Of a stretch of DNA of 64,000 nucleotides, positions 34,874 through 43,004 are shown piece by piece. The DNA is from Pseudomonadales bacterium (GTDB lineage: Bacteria; Pseudomonadota; Gammaproteobacteria; Pseudomonadales; Ketobacteraceae), in contig JAGUVW010000013.1 in the NCBI GenBank assembly GCA_020062665.1, positions 248,001 to 312,000 of the forward strand. The letters are read 5' to 3'. Under the pieces are notes generated by a model. It worked only from the letters and a program-made list of their open reading frames with translations, searched no databases and had not been told where the DNA came from. The position numbers were made by a program, and so were the translations under genes. The stretch's first letter is position 1, and each line of letters opens with the position of its first letter.

Positions 34874-34900
34874 CCCTTTTCGAACGAACGGATCGATACC

Positions 34901-35932
34901 ATGAAACTGAATCAATTCACCGCAAAAATGAAGAGCTGGCTGGCCATCATCGCCACCAGCGCCGCCTGCACTGCCAGCGCGTATGCCGCCGAACCTGTCC
35001 CTGTCACCATGTGTGCCTTCATGTTGATGGGCGAAGGCGGGCCGGAACACCAGGCCCTGCTCGACTACCAGACCGCCGCGCTCAACTGGGGTGTGAAACT
35101 CACCCTGAAACCCTACATGAACGAAAAAGTCGTGGTGGAAGAACTCAAGGCCGGCGTCTGCGACATCGCCAACATGACCAGCATGCAGGCGCGCAGCTTC
35201 AACAAATTCACCGGCACCCTGGATGCACCAGCGGCGATTCCCACCTACGAACACTTCCGCATGATTCTGGAAACCCTGTCCAAGCCCTCGGCTGAAAAAT
35301 ACATGCAGGAAGGTGAGTTCGAAATTGTCGGCATCCAGTCCGCCGGCGCCGTGTTCCTGTTTTCCAACGACCGCAACCTGTCCAGTCTGAAAGATCTGGC
35401 GGGCAAGCGCATGGCGATTCTCGATTCCACACCGGAAGTACGCCAGCTGGTAGTAGATCTGGGCATGACGCCGGTATCCTCCACCGTCACCAACATCTTC
35501 CAGAAATTCAATAACGGTGCCGTGGACATCACCGGCGGCCCCGCCATCGTCTACGACATGATGGAACTGCACAAAGGCCTGGAGCCCAACGGCGGCATCC
35601 TCGCCGAACCCATCATGCAGGGCAACATGCAGTTCGTTGGCCGCACCAAGAAACTGCCGGCAGGCTTTGGCCTGAAATCGCGCCAGTACTTTGTCGACAA
35701 CTTCGACCGCAGCCTGAACATCATCCGCACCGCCGAACAGAACGTGCCGAAGAAATGGTGGATTCCACTGCCGGACGATCAGCGCGACACCTTCAACGCC
35801 GAAACCCGCAAGGTACGCCTGGCATTCAAGGAACAAAACGTCTACGACGGCCGCATGCTGACCCTGCTGCGCAAGATCCGTTGCAAGATGGAACCCACCC
35901 TGGCGGAATGCAGCGCAGCCAACGCTGAATAA
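34901..35932 (+). CDS. Periplasmic solute-binding protein, AdeT1/2-like (TRAP-type)
   Basis: The 343-residue protein has a Sec signal peptide ending ASAYAA. The mature part resembles AdeT1/2-type TRAP solute receptors: CAFMLMGEGGPEHQ near the N-terminus, LKPYMNEKVVVEELKAGVCD, and a C-terminal VRLAFKEQNVYDG. It presumably captures an organic acid for the permease at 36034. It lies between the TatT-like lipoprotein and the permease with short gaps. Confidence 0.75.
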   Translation: MKLNQFTAKMKSWLAIIATSAACTASAYAAEPVPVTMCAFMLMGEGGPEHQALLDYQTAALNWGVKLTLKPYMNEKVVVEELKAGVCDIANMTSMQARSFNKFTGTLDAPAAIPTYEHFRMILETLSKPSAEKYMQEGEFEIVGIQSAGAVFLFSNDRNLSSLKDLAGKRMAILDSTPEVRQLVVDLGMTPVSSTVTNIFQKFNNGAVDITGGPAIVYDMMELHKGLEPNGGILAEPIMQGNMQFVGRTKKLPAGFGLKSRQYFVDNFDRSLNIIRTAEQNVPKKWWIPLPDDQRDTFNAETRKVRLAFKEQNVYDGRMLTLLRKIRCKMEPTLAECSAANAE

Positions 35933-36033
35933 CCGGCCCGACCTTTTGCGCACCGGCAGAATGATCGCGCTCTGCCGGTGTGGCTTTCAACGAGCGCGAT
36001 CAGCAGGTGTGCACAACCGTGAGCGGACTATCC

Positions 36034-38079
36034 ATGACCCAGACTGCGAACACGCAGGAGCATTTTTTTGAGCGCATTCCCATCCTGGTGATTCTGGGAT
36101 TGCTGGTATTTCTGATTTTCGCCCGCACGGGTGAAAGCGTGCACGGCCAGATGACCAAGCTGGGCGAATTCCTCTGGGACGACTATTTCACCCTGCGCGC
36201 CGACACGCCCACACCCACCTGTAATCCCAATCCGGATATCGAGGCGCGGCTGGACCAGCTGGAGCAGAAAGCCGCCAGCGAAATGGACGACCTGATGGGC
36301 GACGAATTCGATCGCGACGCCGCGCGCCAGTCACTGCAAAACCAGATCCGCCTGTGCCAGCAGGAACATGCCCTGGCAGAAAAGTACCAGAGTCGCATCA
36401 CCCCGCAGGTGATCCTCTACCGCGAGATCGAGCACAAGTTTTCCCAGGCCAGCATTTTCGCCACTGCCCAGCAACAACTGTTCCTGGTGTTGCTGTTGTT
36501 CTTCGCAGCCGGCGTTGCTACCTGGCGTCGTCATCACATCGCGTTCCGCCCGATGCTGAGCGTGCTCGATCACCGGCTTTCCACCGCCCTGCAACTGATG
36601 GCCAACGGTTCACTGGCGCTGTCGGCCTGGGTATTCCGTGACACCACCTTCAGCTCCAGCATTGCCGTCAGTAACCCCATGATTATCAACACGCTGGTGG
36701 CGGGCTCCACCGTGCTGGCCGTGCTGTCGGCCTGGCAACTGTTCAGCCTGCCCAAGGACGCCACACCCGGTGGCAACATTGGCCGTGCTCTGCTGTCGGT
36801 ACCGCTGTACACCATCGTCATGCTGATCTTTGTTGCTATTGTGTTTTTCCAGCAGAAACATCTGGCGGGGCTGTCGATTTATTTCAGCGCGTTCTTTGAA
36901 AACGCCGGCACCTATCTGGACGTCGCGCTGTACCTGTGGTGCGGCATGCTGCTGAAGCAGACCCAGATCGGCGAGCGCGTGTTCAGCGTGTTCACACCGT
37001 GGAAACTGCCGCCGGAACTGCTGGCGTTCGTCGCCATCGCCGTGATTGCATTGCCCACCGCCTACACCGGCGCGTCGGCCATCATCATTCTGGCCATGGG
37101 TGCGGTCACCTATCGCGAGCTGCGCAAAGTCGGCACACGGCGGCAACTGGCGCTCGCGGCCACCGCCATGAGCGGCAGCTCCGGTATCGTGCTCAAACCC
37201 TGTCTGATCGTGGTGATCATTGCCATCCTCAACAAGGAAGTCACCACCGATCGCCTGTTCAGCTGGGGCATCTGGGTGTTCCTGCTCACGCTGTCGGTGT
37301 TTTTCTTCTACGCCCTGATCACCAAGCAGGAAAAACTCAAAGTGGCCCGCGTCAGCGAGGCGCTGAATCCATCCCTGAACAACCTGCGCGCCCTGATGCC
37401 GTATGTGGTCACCTTCGCCGTGATGGCTGTGCTCTACGCCACGGTGCTGAATGCGTATCTGGATCAGTTCTCGGCGCCGGTGATTCTGCCGGTGATTCTG
37501 TTCGCCATCATTTTCTTCGAGCGCAAGCTCAGCAAAGCGAAGGAAATCTATCACGATCCCGAACGCCATCCTGGTGTTGCCGGCGCCGTCACCCGCTCCA
37601 TGACCGACGCCGCCACCCATGTCGGCGGCCTGCTGATGATGATGGCCACCTTCGTCATCATGACGGCGCTGGGCGGCAAAGCCATGTCGATGACCTTCAT
37701 CGCCAACTTCGACAGCATCTACGCGGTGATGGCCGTGTTGATGGTCATCTTTGTGGTGATCGGCATGTTCATGGAATCCCTGGCCGCCATCGGCCTGGTG
37801 TCCCTCGCCATCGCGCCTATCGCCTACAAGCTGGGCATCGATCCCATTCATTTCTGGATGACCTGTCTGGTGGCGCTGGAACTGGGTTACCTCACGCCGC
37901 CGGTGGCGCTGAGCCATATCTTCACCCGTCAGGTGGTGGGCGAGGAAGAAGCAGTGCTGGCCGCGCAGGAAGGCCACAACTTCTACTACCGGCATGAACG
38001 GCTGCTGCTGCCGCTGCTGGTAATGGGCACCACGCTGCTGATCGTCGGCTTCGGCCCGCTGCTGTACGGCTATCGCTGA
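36034..38079 (+). CDS. TRAP-type large permease with N-terminal extracytoplasmic helical domain
   Basis: ATG 36034 (GAGCGGA upstream) gives 681 residues. One transmembrane helix at about 20-40 is followed by ~100 soluble residues rich in charged helices (TCNPNPDIEARLDQLEQK onward) with two Cys, then about twelve membrane segments. The C-terminal half matches DctM-type permeases (PTAYTGASAIIILAMGAV, GYLTPPVALSHIFTRQVVG). The extra N-terminal part probably replaces the DctQ subunit and adds a periplasmic coiled domain, possibly a docking site for the lipoprotein or receptor. Substrate unknown. Confidence 0.78.
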   Translation: MTQTANTQEHFFERIPILVILGLLVFLIFARTGESVHGQMTKLGEFLWDDYFTLRADTPTPTCNPNPDIEARLDQLEQKAASEMDDLMGDEFDRDAARQSLQNQIRLCQQEHALAEKYQSRITPQVILYREIEHKFSQASIFATAQQQLFLVLLLFFAAGVATWRRHHIAFRPMLSVLDHRLSTALQLMANGSLALSAWVFRDTTFSSSIAVSNPMIINTLVAGSTVLAVLSAWQLFSLPKDATPGGNIGRALLSVPLYTIVMLIFVAIVFFQQKHLAGLSIYFSAFFENAGTYLDVALYLWCGMLLKQTQIGERVFSVFTPWKLPPELLAFVAIAVIALPTAYTGASAIIILAMGAVTYRELRKVGTRRQLALAATAMSGSSGIVLKPCLIVVIIAILNKEVTTDRLFSWGIWVFLLTLSVFFFYALITKQEKLKVARVSEALNPSLNNLRALMPYVVTFAVMAVLYATVLNAYLDQFSAPVILPVILFAIIFFERKLSKAKEIYHDPERHPGVAGAVTRSMTDAATHVGGLLMMMATFVIMTALGGKAMSMTFIANFDSIYAVMAVLMVIFVVIGMFMESLAAIGLVSLAIAPIAYKLGIDPIHFWMTCLVALELGYLTPPVALSHIFTRQVVGEEEAVLAAQEGHNFYYRHERLLLPLLVMGTTLLIVGFGPLLYGYR

Positions 38080-38098
38080 ACAGCCGTGACCTATCGAA

Positions 38099-38122
38099 GG
38101 GGCGCCCTGTGCGCCCCTTTTT
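38099..38122 (+). terminator. Intrinsic terminator of the TRAP operon
   Basis: GGGGCGC / GCGCCCC with a 5-nt loop is followed by TTTTT, 20 bp after the permease stop. Confidence 0.85.
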
Positions 38123-38263
38123 GTTGCGGCCCGACGCCCCGTCGCACCGCCATTCCCTCCCCGTTCACATCCCGCCTTCGCTCACTAAAACACGGAATTT
38201 ACAGCGCATTTTGGCCGCTCCACAGAATTTGCAAAATCGCCTCTTGATGTTTGGCGGACACTG

Positions 38264-38278
38264 GTATACGGTGTAAAC
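38264..38278. promoter_or_regulatory. GTATAC-N3-GTATAC operator, site 2
   Basis: GTATACGGTGTAAAC is the reverse-orientation form of the palindrome, with one arm degenerate. It ends 27 bp before the NTF2-like start and overlaps a likely -10 region (TTGATG at 38244 could be the -35), a repressor-like position. It precedes the P450 operon. Confidence 0.65.
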
Positions 38279-38305
38279 CAAAATAACAATGAGAGGAGCA
38301 GTACC

Positions 38306-38962
38306 ATGTACATCGGCCATACCCTGCCCGAGCGCCCCATTCCGTTCGACCAGTTCGATCCCGATTTCCTGTCCAACTGGGCGAAGAACACCATCCTGCC
38401 CACCATCAAGGGCGAACGTCAGCGCCTGATCCTGCAGAACTTCATCGACCACGCCACCGCGGAATGCAAAGGCGATTTCGACACGCTGATGGCCAGCTGC
38501 TCCCGCAAACACCAGGACTACCGCCGCTGGGGCAAGGGCGACAACGGCCTCATGGACGGCATCCAGCCACAATCCTACGAAGAGCTGCAGGCGTTCTACG
38601 GCAACCTGGTGGCATTCAATCTGTTCGTGATTCACCTGGAACCGGAAAAATTCATCGTCGGCGAAGACACCCTGGTGATCGAAGGCAACGTGCACCAGAT
38701 GTATCCCGGCGCCATGCTGCCGGTGGCGTTCGGTATCGAGCCCGACGACGAAGACGCCGTGTACATGCTCACCATCCGCATGTGTCTGTTCTTCATTTTC
38801 GATGAAGACGGCATGGGTTGCGGCGAGCAGTCGTACACCAACGGCGATCCGACACCGCAAAGTTTTGTGAAAGTGCCGAAGGAATTCGTGCCGCAACGCT
38901 TCTGGGACAACATGAAGAAGTACCAGGAACAGGGCACTGGCGAATACCGCGACATCATCTGA
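38306..38962 (+). CDS. NTF2/SnoaL-like protein of unknown function, P450 partner gene
   Basis: The 218-residue soluble protein starts behind GAGAGGAG. Its helical N-terminal part (NFIDHATAECKGDFDTLMASC) and following beta stretches fit a cone-shaped NTF2/SnoaL fold, weakly supported. No catalytic signature is clear. It is followed 68 bp later by the P450 gene and shares its promoter, which carries the GTATAC-type operator. A ligand-binding or isomerase role for the P450 substrate or product is plausible but unproven. Confidence 0.7.
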   Translation: MYIGHTLPERPIPFDQFDPDFLSNWAKNTILPTIKGERQRLILQNFIDHATAECKGDFDTLMASCSRKHQDYRRWGKGDNGLMDGIQPQSYEELQAFYGNLVAFNLFVIHLEPEKFIVGEDTLVIEGNVHQMYPGAMLPVAFGIEPDDEDAVYMLTIRMCLFFIFDEDGMGCGEQSYTNGDPTPQSFVKVPKEFVPQRFWDNMKKYQEQGTGEYRDII

Positions 38963-39030
38963 TCCATTTTTTGGCGCGTCACGTGGCGTGCCTTTTACAT
39001 TTCACCGGGATTATTTCGAGGAGAACCACC

Positions 39031-40503
39031 ATGTCACCCACCCCCAAACTTCCACCGGTTCCGAAAGACAACAAGTTTCGCCAGGCGCTGGGCCTGGGCA
39101 TCGGCATCTGGGATTACATGGAGAAAAACCAGCGCGAGTTCGGCGACACTTTCACCCTGACATTGCCAGGCCAGGGTCCCATGGTGTGGACTAGCAACCA
39201 GAAGATGATCAAGGACATCCTGAATCTGAAACTGGAGCAGATCGACGCCTCGCTGGTGCAGCTGCCGATGGATCTGGGCGAGCAGAATACGGTGTTCCTG
39301 AACGACAAAGCCCACCAGGATTCCCGCAAGCTGGTGATTCCGTCGTTCAACACCAATAGGCTGAAGGCCCGCGCCGGCGTGATGCACGACATCGTCACCG
39401 AGCACATCAATTCCTGGAAGCCCGGTGACAAACTCAACACGCCACGGCTGATCGGTGATATCACCCTCGACGTGATCTGCTACACCCTGTTCAACCTGCG
39501 TCACGGCGAACGCAAGGAACGCTATAAATACCTGATGCTGCACTGGATGCTGGAAGCCACCAGCGACACCATGTTCACCATGGCATCGATGGTAGGCGCA
39601 CGCCGCTTCCGCCAATGGATGCACAAGAAATATCTCAAGCGTACCGCTGCCCGTCAGCCCGGCGACGGCAAGAAAGGCTTGCTACCGTGGAAGCGCGCGG
39701 TGGATCTGAAAGTGCAGCTGGCCGACATGGTGCGCGAAGACATCCGCGCCATTCGCGCCCGCAACGACGCCGAGGAAACTCACACTCTGTCAATCCTGGC
39801 CCGCGCCACCGATGAAAACGGCCAGCTGCTGAGCGAGGAGCGGGTGATATCCGAAAGCATCGGCCTGATGATCGGCGGCCACGAGACCAGTGCAGCCACC
39901 GCCGCGTGGTTCATGATCTGGCTGCAGCAGCGTCCGGATGTGAACAAGAAAATCCACGATGAAGTGATCGAATCCATCCAGAAGGAAGGCAAGTTCGATG
40001 CGCTCAAGGTGTCCGAGCTGCCCTACCTCACCGCGTGCCTGAACGAATCCCAGCGCCTGACACCTTCTGCCGTTGGTTTCATTCGCTGGCTGCGCGAAGA
40101 CACTCAGTTGGGCGATTGGCTGATTCCCGCCGGCACGGCAGTGTTGCCGAACATCTATCTGACTCATCGCGACCCGGCCACTTACGGCCCTGACGTGCTG
40201 GAATACAAGCCGGAGCGCTGGCTGGATGGGCGCAAGTTCCAGCCGTCGGAGTTCCTGCCGTTTGGTGGCGGTCGCCGCGCCTGCGTGGGCATGAACCAGG
40301 CTCGCCAGCAGCTGCGCATCATCTTTGCCGAGTTCGCGCGCCGGGTGGAATTCACCTCGGAATTCCAGGGCACCACCGGCATGCCGCGCTCGCGCATGAT
40401 CGGCGGCCAGACCGAACCGGAAAAAGGCGCCTGGATCACGGTCAAATCCGTGCGTCCGGAATCCCACGGATTTATCGAGGAAAAACAGAAGCTTTCTGCC
40501 TGA
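39031..40503 (+). CDS. Cytochrome P450
   Basis: This 490-residue P450 starts behind GAGGAGA. It has the I-helix motif GGHETS at 282-287, ExxR at Glu339-Arg342, a PERW segment near 394, and the haem-ligand loop FGGGRRACVG with Cys418. There is no membrane anchor, as expected for a bacterial class-I enzyme needing a ferredoxin and reductase. Those partners are encoded at 46722 and 47285 under the same type of operator. The length and FGGGRRAC loop resemble CYP110/fatty-acid-type and sterol-type bacterial P450s. A terminal hydroxylation of a steroid side chain, isoprenoid or alkane is the likely reaction (inference). Confidence 0.93.
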   Translation: MSPTPKLPPVPKDNKFRQALGLGIGIWDYMEKNQREFGDTFTLTLPGQGPMVWTSNQKMIKDILNLKLEQIDASLVQLPMDLGEQNTVFLNDKAHQDSRKLVIPSFNTNRLKARAGVMHDIVTEHINSWKPGDKLNTPRLIGDITLDVICYTLFNLRHGERKERYKYLMLHWMLEATSDTMFTMASMVGARRFRQWMHKKYLKRTAARQPGDGKKGLLPWKRAVDLKVQLADMVREDIRAIRARNDAEETHTLSILARATDENGQLLSEERVISESIGLMIGGHETSAATAAWFMIWLQQRPDVNKKIHDEVIESIQKEGKFDALKVSELPYLTACLNESQRLTPSAVGFIRWLREDTQLGDWLIPAGTAVLPNIYLTHRDPATYGPDVLEYKPERWLDGRKFQPSEFLPFGGGRRACVGMNQARQQLRIIFAEFARRVEFTSEFQGTTGMPRSRMIGGQTEPEKGAWITVKSVRPESHGFIEEKQKLSA

Positions 40504-40527
40504 TCCACGTTTGCTTTTTGCCTTTCC

Positions 40528-40554
40528 GCCGCCGGCTCCCTCCGGCGGCTTTTT
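40528..40554 (+). terminator. Intrinsic terminator of the P450 operon
   Basis: GCCGCCGG / CCGGCGGC with a 6-nt loop and TTTTT lies 25 bp after the P450 stop. Confidence 0.85.
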
Positions 40555-40824
40555 ATTTCTGCACGGCGCCATCACGCGCAACCATTCCTACCCTGTCACG
40601 CTTCTGCTTACGCCGCAGCTGGGCTGATTTGCCTTTTTTACCGTGTTTTTAGCTCTATCAGGCGCTGACCGAACACGCCACCAAAATGATACAAGTAACG
40701 TTTTTTGTCTTGATGAATCAAAACACCGGTGCTACTTTGAATCTGCAGTCAGGTCGACCTGTATAACAACAAACACATAATCGACGCTGCAAACGCTCGC
40801 GACGTTTGCACAGAGGGTTTAACC
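40555..40824. promoter_or_regulatory. Promoter/leader region of the dihaem cytochrome gene, with three dyads
   Basis: This gap has no gene. It contains an imperfect palindrome GTCTTGATGAATCAAAAC (40707-40724), a perfect 12-bp palindrome CAGGTCGACCTG (40750-40761), and an 8-bp stem TGCAAACG / CGTTTGCA around a 7-nt loop (40788-40810) directly before the ribosome-binding site AGAGGG. The first two are operator candidates; the third is probably an mRNA hairpin affecting translation. Confidence 0.5.
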
Positions 40825-42903
40825 ATGTTCACCAACAAGACACGCCTGCCATCCGTGAGGATGGTGGCTTCCTTCATTGGGAGCTTATATGTCTCGACTA
40901 CGCTCCTTGCTCCGTCCGCGCTGGCTTTTGTTCATGATGATGATCCTGATGCTCTGCTGGGAAGTACACGTGGTGGTATCGCCCAGTGGGATTATTGTTA
41001 CGGCAAGCCAGATGATGCTCCGCTTCCCGTAGATCCGCGCACGCTGGTGCAGCCCGGCATCAGTGACGGCAAGGCGGTTCACTTCAACGCATTCTGGAAG
41101 GAATGCCACGTCAATCCCGACGCCGTGCAGGAATGGGGCAACTCGGAAACCTGCGGCGAACTGCGCGCCAAGTATCATCGCGGCGATGCGCTGATGGATA
41201 CCGGACATCCTGGCGTAGCGGCGCTGTTTGCGGGCACCCGTTACAACGGTGCGGCGGCGGCGGGCGGTATCTCCACCTTTAGCGCCACCCAGTACAACAA
41301 ACTGTGGAAAATCTGGGGCGGATTCGCTGATCGGCCAGCCAACTTCGATCAGCTGGTGTCCGAACGTTACGGCTCCGGCATTCACACCGAACGCAATCCT
41401 TATCCTCTGCCCGGCGAAGATCCCAATGCCACCAACGGCGGCAGCGGCCAGTTGCCGGAAATGTTCACGCAAGTGCGTCACCAGGATGGCTCCTGGAGCG
41501 GCCGCATCGGTGTGACCTGTCACGGCTGTCACAGCGGCTCGGTTGGCAGACCTGATCAGGCACCGGATCTGGGCTTTGTGTTCGGCGGCAGCAGCGCCAC
41601 CGACCTCAACCTGTTCCTGCGCGACATGCTGCCGCTGGGATATCTGGCCTCCGGCGTCACGCCACTGAATCTCACGCAGACGCGCGGCACCAACAATGCC
41701 AGCGCGGTGAACATCGCCTTCCTGTTTCCGCAGAATGGTTTTCCCACGCTGAACGGATTCCTCAATATTCTTGCTTCCGGCTCCACCGGCAGCATGGATT
41801 CACCGCCCTGGTGGAACATGGGGCACCGTCCGCTGAAATTCGTCGATGGCTTGTTCCCGATGGACGCGCCGCGCGTGGATGCGGTGTTCTACACACCCTT
41901 CTTCGGCCTGTTCGGCGGCACCAGCGGCAAGCTGGGCAAGGAAGGCATGGACTGGATGCGCACCCACGGCCCTGACATGAATACCTGGGTGGAAACGCTG
42001 AAAGCGCCGAAATATCCGCTGCCGATCGACGTGCCACTGGCGGAACAGGGCGCAAAGCTGTTCCATGAACTGGATCTGTGGGCGCCCGAGCGCAACAACC
42101 CGATCGATCGGCCCGAAGGCAACGGCTCCTGCGCATCCTGTCACGGTGCCTACGCGCCGCGTTACGTGAACAACCCGGATTATCTGGCGACGCCACTGCT
42201 GGAAGGCATGGCCGGCTACATCGTACCGCTGCGCATCATCGGCACCGATCCGCGCCGTGCGCTTACCAATACCGAAGGCATGCAAGTCGCCGGCGCCAAC
42301 AATTTCTTCGGCTACCCTGAAACGAAAGGCACCGAAAACGACTGCGGCCCGCAAGGTCAGAAGCGCCTGCGCGGCGAGCGTGAAGTCGGTTACCTGGCGC
42401 AACCGCTGTATGGCGTGTGGGCATCCGCACCCTACTTCCATAACGGTTCAGTGCCCAACGTGTGGGAAGTGCTGAAACCGCAGGAGCGTTATCCGATCTG
42501 GCGTCGCGTGTCTGCGCCCCGCTTTGAGGAAAACACAACAGGCAACGTGGTGATGGGTTTCGACACCGATCTGGAGCGCGCCTTCGACACGGAAAAACTC
42601 GGCTGGCACTACGACAAGATCGCCTGCACCAGCATGCCGCCAACCGTCATTCCTGGTATCAGCTGCAGCACTGCCGACATCAATCGCCGGCCCGCCTTCC
42701 AGAATTTCCTGGAGTGGCTCTACGGCAGCGTCACCGGCACCTGGAATCTGGGTTTTCCGCCGATTCTGAGCACGCGCAACATGGAAAACCGCAAGATCTT
42801 CAACTCGCATCTGTACAGCCATGGCAACAAGGGACACGAGTTCAGTGCCGTGCTGACCAACGAGGAAACGCGCGCGATCATTGAATACCTGAAGACACTC
42901 TGA
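40825..42903 (+). CDS. Dihaem c-type cytochrome, RoxA/MauG/CcpA superfamily
   Basis: The 692-residue protein has an N-terminal signal peptide (cleavage near ALA-FV, residue 34) and two haem-binding motifs: CHGCH at 232-236 and CASCH at 436-440. The size and 204-residue haem spacing are close to rubber oxygenase RoxA (about 680 residues, motifs about 199 apart, from memory). APYFHNGSVPNVWEVL near 535 is typical of the second haem domain of the CcpA/MauG superfamily. A Trp pair lies at 329-330. It is exported and could cleave or oxidise a hydrophobic polymer or isoprenoid outside the cytoplasm. A peroxidase or electron-transfer role is the alternative. It is monocistronic, with a terminator before and after. 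Confidence 0.6.
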   Translation: MFTNKTRLPSVRMVASFIGSLYVSTTLLAPSALAFVHDDDPDALLGSTRGGIAQWDYCYGKPDDAPLPVDPRTLVQPGISDGKAVHFNAFWKECHVNPDAVQEWGNSETCGELRAKYHRGDALMDTGHPGVAALFAGTRYNGAAAAGGISTFSATQYNKLWKIWGGFADRPANFDQLVSERYGSGIHTERNPYPLPGEDPNATNGGSGQLPEMFTQVRHQDGSWSGRIGVTCHGCHSGSVGRPDQAPDLGFVFGGSSATDLNLFLRDMLPLGYLASGVTPLNLTQTRGTNNASAVNIAFLFPQNGFPTLNGFLNILASGSTGSMDSPPWWNMGHRPLKFVDGLFPMDAPRVDAVFYTPFFGLFGGTSGKLGKEGMDWMRTHGPDMNTWVETLKAPKYPLPIDVPLAEQGAKLFHELDLWAPERNNPIDRPEGNGSCASCHGAYAPRYVNNPDYLATPLLEGMAGYIVPLRIIGTDPRRALTNTEGMQVAGANNFFGYPETKGTENDCGPQGQKRLRGEREVGYLAQPLYGVWASAPYFHNGSVPNVWEVLKPQERYPIWRRVSAPRFEENTTGNVVMGFDTDLERAFDTEKLGWHYDKIACTSMPPTVIPGISCSTADINRRPAFQNFLEWLYGSVTGTWNLGFPPILSTRNMENRKIFNSHLYSHGNKGHEFSAVLTNEETRAIIEYLKTL

Positions 42904-42922
42904 GTTTGTAGCCCCCAAGCAC

Positions 42923-42956
42923 AAGGGAGTGGCGGCAACTACGCTACTCCCTTTTT
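42923..42956 (+). terminator. Intrinsic terminator of the dihaem cytochrome gene
   Basis: AAGGGAGTGGCG (42923-42934) pairs with CGCTACTCCCTT (42942-42953) around a 7-nt loop and ends in a T-run. It is 19 bp after the stop. Confidence 0.85.
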
Positions 42957-43004
42957 CTGAGTATCAACCGCAACGCACTCAGTGCCGCGAATCGGATTTA
43001 CACC

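Noticed and set aside
36610-37995. 461-codon minus-strand open frame
   Set aside because: It is antisense to the TRAP permease, and extremely His/Gln/Asp-rich; an artefact of codon usage.
38226-38240. TTTGCAAAA near the P450 promoter as a fifth three-box site
   Set aside because: Only one box is present; no second or third TGCA at 11-bp spacing.
39031-40503. Naming the P450 as CYP125 or CYP153
   Set aside because: The motifs show a P450 but do not decide the subfamily; the chain is longer than typical members and no family-specific signature was recognised.
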